The notes under the pieces are model-generated. The model saw only the letters and a list, made by a program, of their open reading frames with translations. It was not told where the DNA came from and did no database searches. From Phycomyces blakesleeanus NRRL 1555(-) (Eukaryota > Mucoromycota > Mucoromycetes > Mucorales > Phycomycetaceae), in contig NW_017265138.1 of assembly GCF_001638985.1 (NCBI RefSeq), forward strand, positions 2,037,993 through 2,101,992: DNA of 64,000 nt. Reading direction: 5' to 3'. The first letter of the stretch is position 1, and each line of letters opens with the position of its first letter. A program made the position numbers and the translations under genes. Positions 61,698-64,000 of the stretch are shown here, one piece after another.

Positions 61698-64000
61698 TCA
61701 TACCCATTCATCATCAGCCACTTCTTGGTCATTTGGATCAACAGGCTTTTCCTCGGTAGCAACTACTTCTTTAGCAGACGAAAACATACGGTCCATCAAC
61801 TCCTGTCTCCGCTGGTCCTCAGTCACGGCCTTTTTACCCATCTCAAATTTTTCCTTTGCCTTTGCTTGTTGTGGTGGTGGAGGTGCCAAAGAAACTTTTT
61901 TTTTTTTTTTAAAAAAAATATTAATTATATAAAGAAATTACCCAAATGTCATTATTGGACTTCTTGTAATTATTATTACTATGACTTACGAGGTGTCATA
62001 TCATCAGGCTTGAGAGATATTCTTTTCAAGCCTTTATTCTCTCCAGAAAACCAACTTGCTGAATCTTGAGCAGGGTGGCCAAAGTCCAAAGTTTCAACAA
62101 AAATATCATCTTGGAAGAATTCAGGCTAATTTTTTTTTTAAATAAAATAAAAATAAAATTAATCATGTTTTCATATATATATATATAAACATAAATTATT
62201 AATAAACGATAATTTATTGCTGTTTGTTATATACTTACTCTGGCTCTAGGAATACGCACACCAACAAGTTCAATAGAATTAGGCGTGAGGCGGTAGAATT
62301 TCCCAATCTCGGTTTCCCGAACATTACAAGAGCTTTTAGGGAAAAATGCAAAACCTTGCTGTAATGTGCCAGACTCGATCTTTGCAAGTGCCTTTAAAGT
62401 ATCATCATCTTCAAGTTCAAAAGTATGAATAGTACGATCACCCTAAAAGTACAATCCAATTTTTTTTTGTTATTTTGTGTGTAGACACTTATATATATAT
62501 ATATATATATTATGTACCTTTCCAGCCACATACAGAACGCGGCAATCAGGATCGTAGTGAACTCCCATAACACTTGGCGAAACATCGATATTGTTTTTTT
62601 TGACAGGACGAGTCAGATCGTCTGTATTGAATAACAGAACCTCACGCATAGATCCTCTACCAAACCCAACGCTCGCAATTCTACTTGCGCCGAGCCAAAC
62701 AAGTCTCGAAGGACGAGCGTTATCATGAGCAGGGCCTTCAGCCAGAACCTTGCCTGTGCGCGCGTCCAAGACACGAATCTTCTTATCTCTTGCCACGGTC
62801 GCAATTCTTGACCCATCAGGACTCCAGGCGGCAGCAAAAATGATGTCAGGGTGCATGCCTGTCAAGACAATCTTCTCCTTTTGTTCCACAAGATCCCAGA
62901 TACGTATCGTGGGCTTTGAAATATCGCTGGACACGGTCATCAGAATATTCTCAGCATTGGGATGGTACTCAAGCAGAGCAATTTTGTCCATTGCATTAGC
63001 TATCAAAAAAAAATAAAGAAAAAAAAAAAGTCATTTCATTCATAATGGTTAATTTTTTGTTATCATATTTTACCTCTACTCGCCCACTCAATTCAATTCA
63101 ATAATAATAATAATAATAGTTAATAGTTTTTTTGACTTACTACCAATAACTGCTGTTGGTTCTCCAAGATCTTCTTCGAGTCCGCCTTCTGGAATAGTCC
63201 ATACGCGAATCTTGTTGTCCTCAGAGACTATAAATTTATATGCGTATATGTGTTTTTAATGTTAATTTATTATACACACATACAGACATATATGCATGAA
63301 TGCCTAAATGTATACATAACTTCCCCACCTCTCTCTCTTTCTCTCTCTTGCCCTTCTCATCCCTACTCCTTCTACTATTCTCTTATAAAAACATAATATT
63401 TTTTTCTCTCTATACCTGTTGCCAGGACGTGGTCATTAAAGGGATTAAATTGAAAGTTTGTTACTTCTGAGCCGCACAGAACACAGGGAACATGGGTGGG
63501 CAATCTTCCAGGCTTATTGACTGAAATGATACCAACACGGCCACCTGGTCCGGCAATTGGAACCGCAATCAACTTGCCATTGGTCTAATACCCATCGCCA
63601 TCCCATACACATAAACGCATTTAATCCAATTTAATTGTTAATATATATATGTGTGTGAGTGTAGACCGTGATTTTGTTTCTTTCTATATTTCTTTTTTTT
63701 TCATTTTATTTTACCTTTATTAAATCAACCTCACCGCTCTTGTCAACACTAAGACCTCTGAGATCTTCAAAATGAGTACTGGGATGATAGGCCTTTCCAG
63801 AAATGTATTTGTAGGCAGAAGCATGGTTTGATCCATACTTGGGCACAGCTTTGGGTTTGACAGGTTCTTCTTGTTGTGATGTAGATGCTTTTGGGATCGC
63901 GACATCAGATGTACTATCAGTACTATTCTTTTTGTTATTATTGTTATTATTGACAGACTTGTCAATCTTGTCAACCGTGTTGCTGCTATTTTGTTTGGTT
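61698..64000 (-). CDS. Coronin-7-like protein, C-terminal beta-propeller (runs off the window)
   Basis: Eight exons are seen: (64000)-63715, 63584-63416, 63227-63144, 62999-62518, 62442-62239, 62125-61990 and 61894-61698, plus more beyond the edge. After an Asn/Ser-rich linker comes KYISGKAYHPSTHFEDLRGL, AVPIAGPGGRVGIISVNKPGRLP, then WD repeats (ATGVSEDNKIRVWTIPEGGL, AAWSPDGSRIATVARDKKIRV, KVLAEGPAHDNARPSRLVWLG), and the coronin extension RPEFFQDDIFVET and SLKPDDMTP. The tail DPNDQEVADDEWV matches the acidic Arp2/3-binding-type end of coronin-7/POD-1 rather than the coiled coil of short coronins. A first propeller would lie outside the window (inference). Role: actin and Golgi membrane traffic. 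The last acceptor follows an unusual poly(A) tract. Confidence 0.9.

Overview
The window is nuclear DNA of a fungus. It is AT-rich, and its genes carry many short GT-AG introns (mostly 50-110 nt) with recognisable CTAAC-type branch points. It encodes fungal-type proteins: a GPI-anchored chitin deacetylase, tricalbin, Pex14, and DUF2408 and DUF1770 family proteins. It also encodes proteins that are less usual in ascomycete yeasts: a coronin-7-like protein, Dpm2, and a Mer3/HFM1 helicase split into about 32 exons. Together with a PIF/Harbinger transposon relic, this suggests an intron-rich early-diverging fungus, most likely Mucoromycota. That placement is inference; I could not search a database. 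I saw no tRNA, rRNA or CRISPR array.

Layout. 1-24 kb is gene-dense: a C-terminal fragment (+), a Qc-SNARE (+), a 185-aa membrane protein (-), an EMAP/tRNA-binding-domain protein (-), a 64-aa protein (-), a DUF1770-like protein (+), Mtq2 (-), DAHP synthase (+), RNA polymerase I/III AC40 (-), Dpm2 (-), a zinc-ribbon protein (-), tricalbin (-), uL4 (-), eS17 (+) and Pex14 (+). 24.5-27.1 kb is a broken two-gene PIF/Harbinger element. 27.1-39.2 kb is a gene desert with one MITE-like element bounded by 23-bp perfect inverted repeats. A single strongly codon-biased chitin deacetylase gene lies at 39.2-40.7 kb, followed by another desert to about 45.6 kb. 45.6-64 kb holds a DUF2408 protein (+), SEC61 alpha (+), a Pro-rich GPI protein (+), a CBM21/PP1-targeting protein (-), Mer3/HFM1 (+) and the C-terminal half of a coronin-7-like gene (-) cut by the window edge.

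Themes. Two gene pairs are head-to-head (MTQ2/DAHP synthase and RPL4/RPS17). Several genes serve the ER and cell surface (Sec61, Dpm2, tricalbin, chitin deacetylase, Pro-rich GPI protein). Gene-structure oddities recur: first coding exons that are only the ATG (three genes), at least four GC-AG introns supported by phase and homology, an 11-nt micro-exon in RPS17, AAG 3' splice sites, microsatellites inside introns, and about a dozen T(n)A(n) palindromes scattered through introns and spacers. Exon boundaries were placed by eye from splice signals, reading phase and family knowledge, and no transcript data were available.
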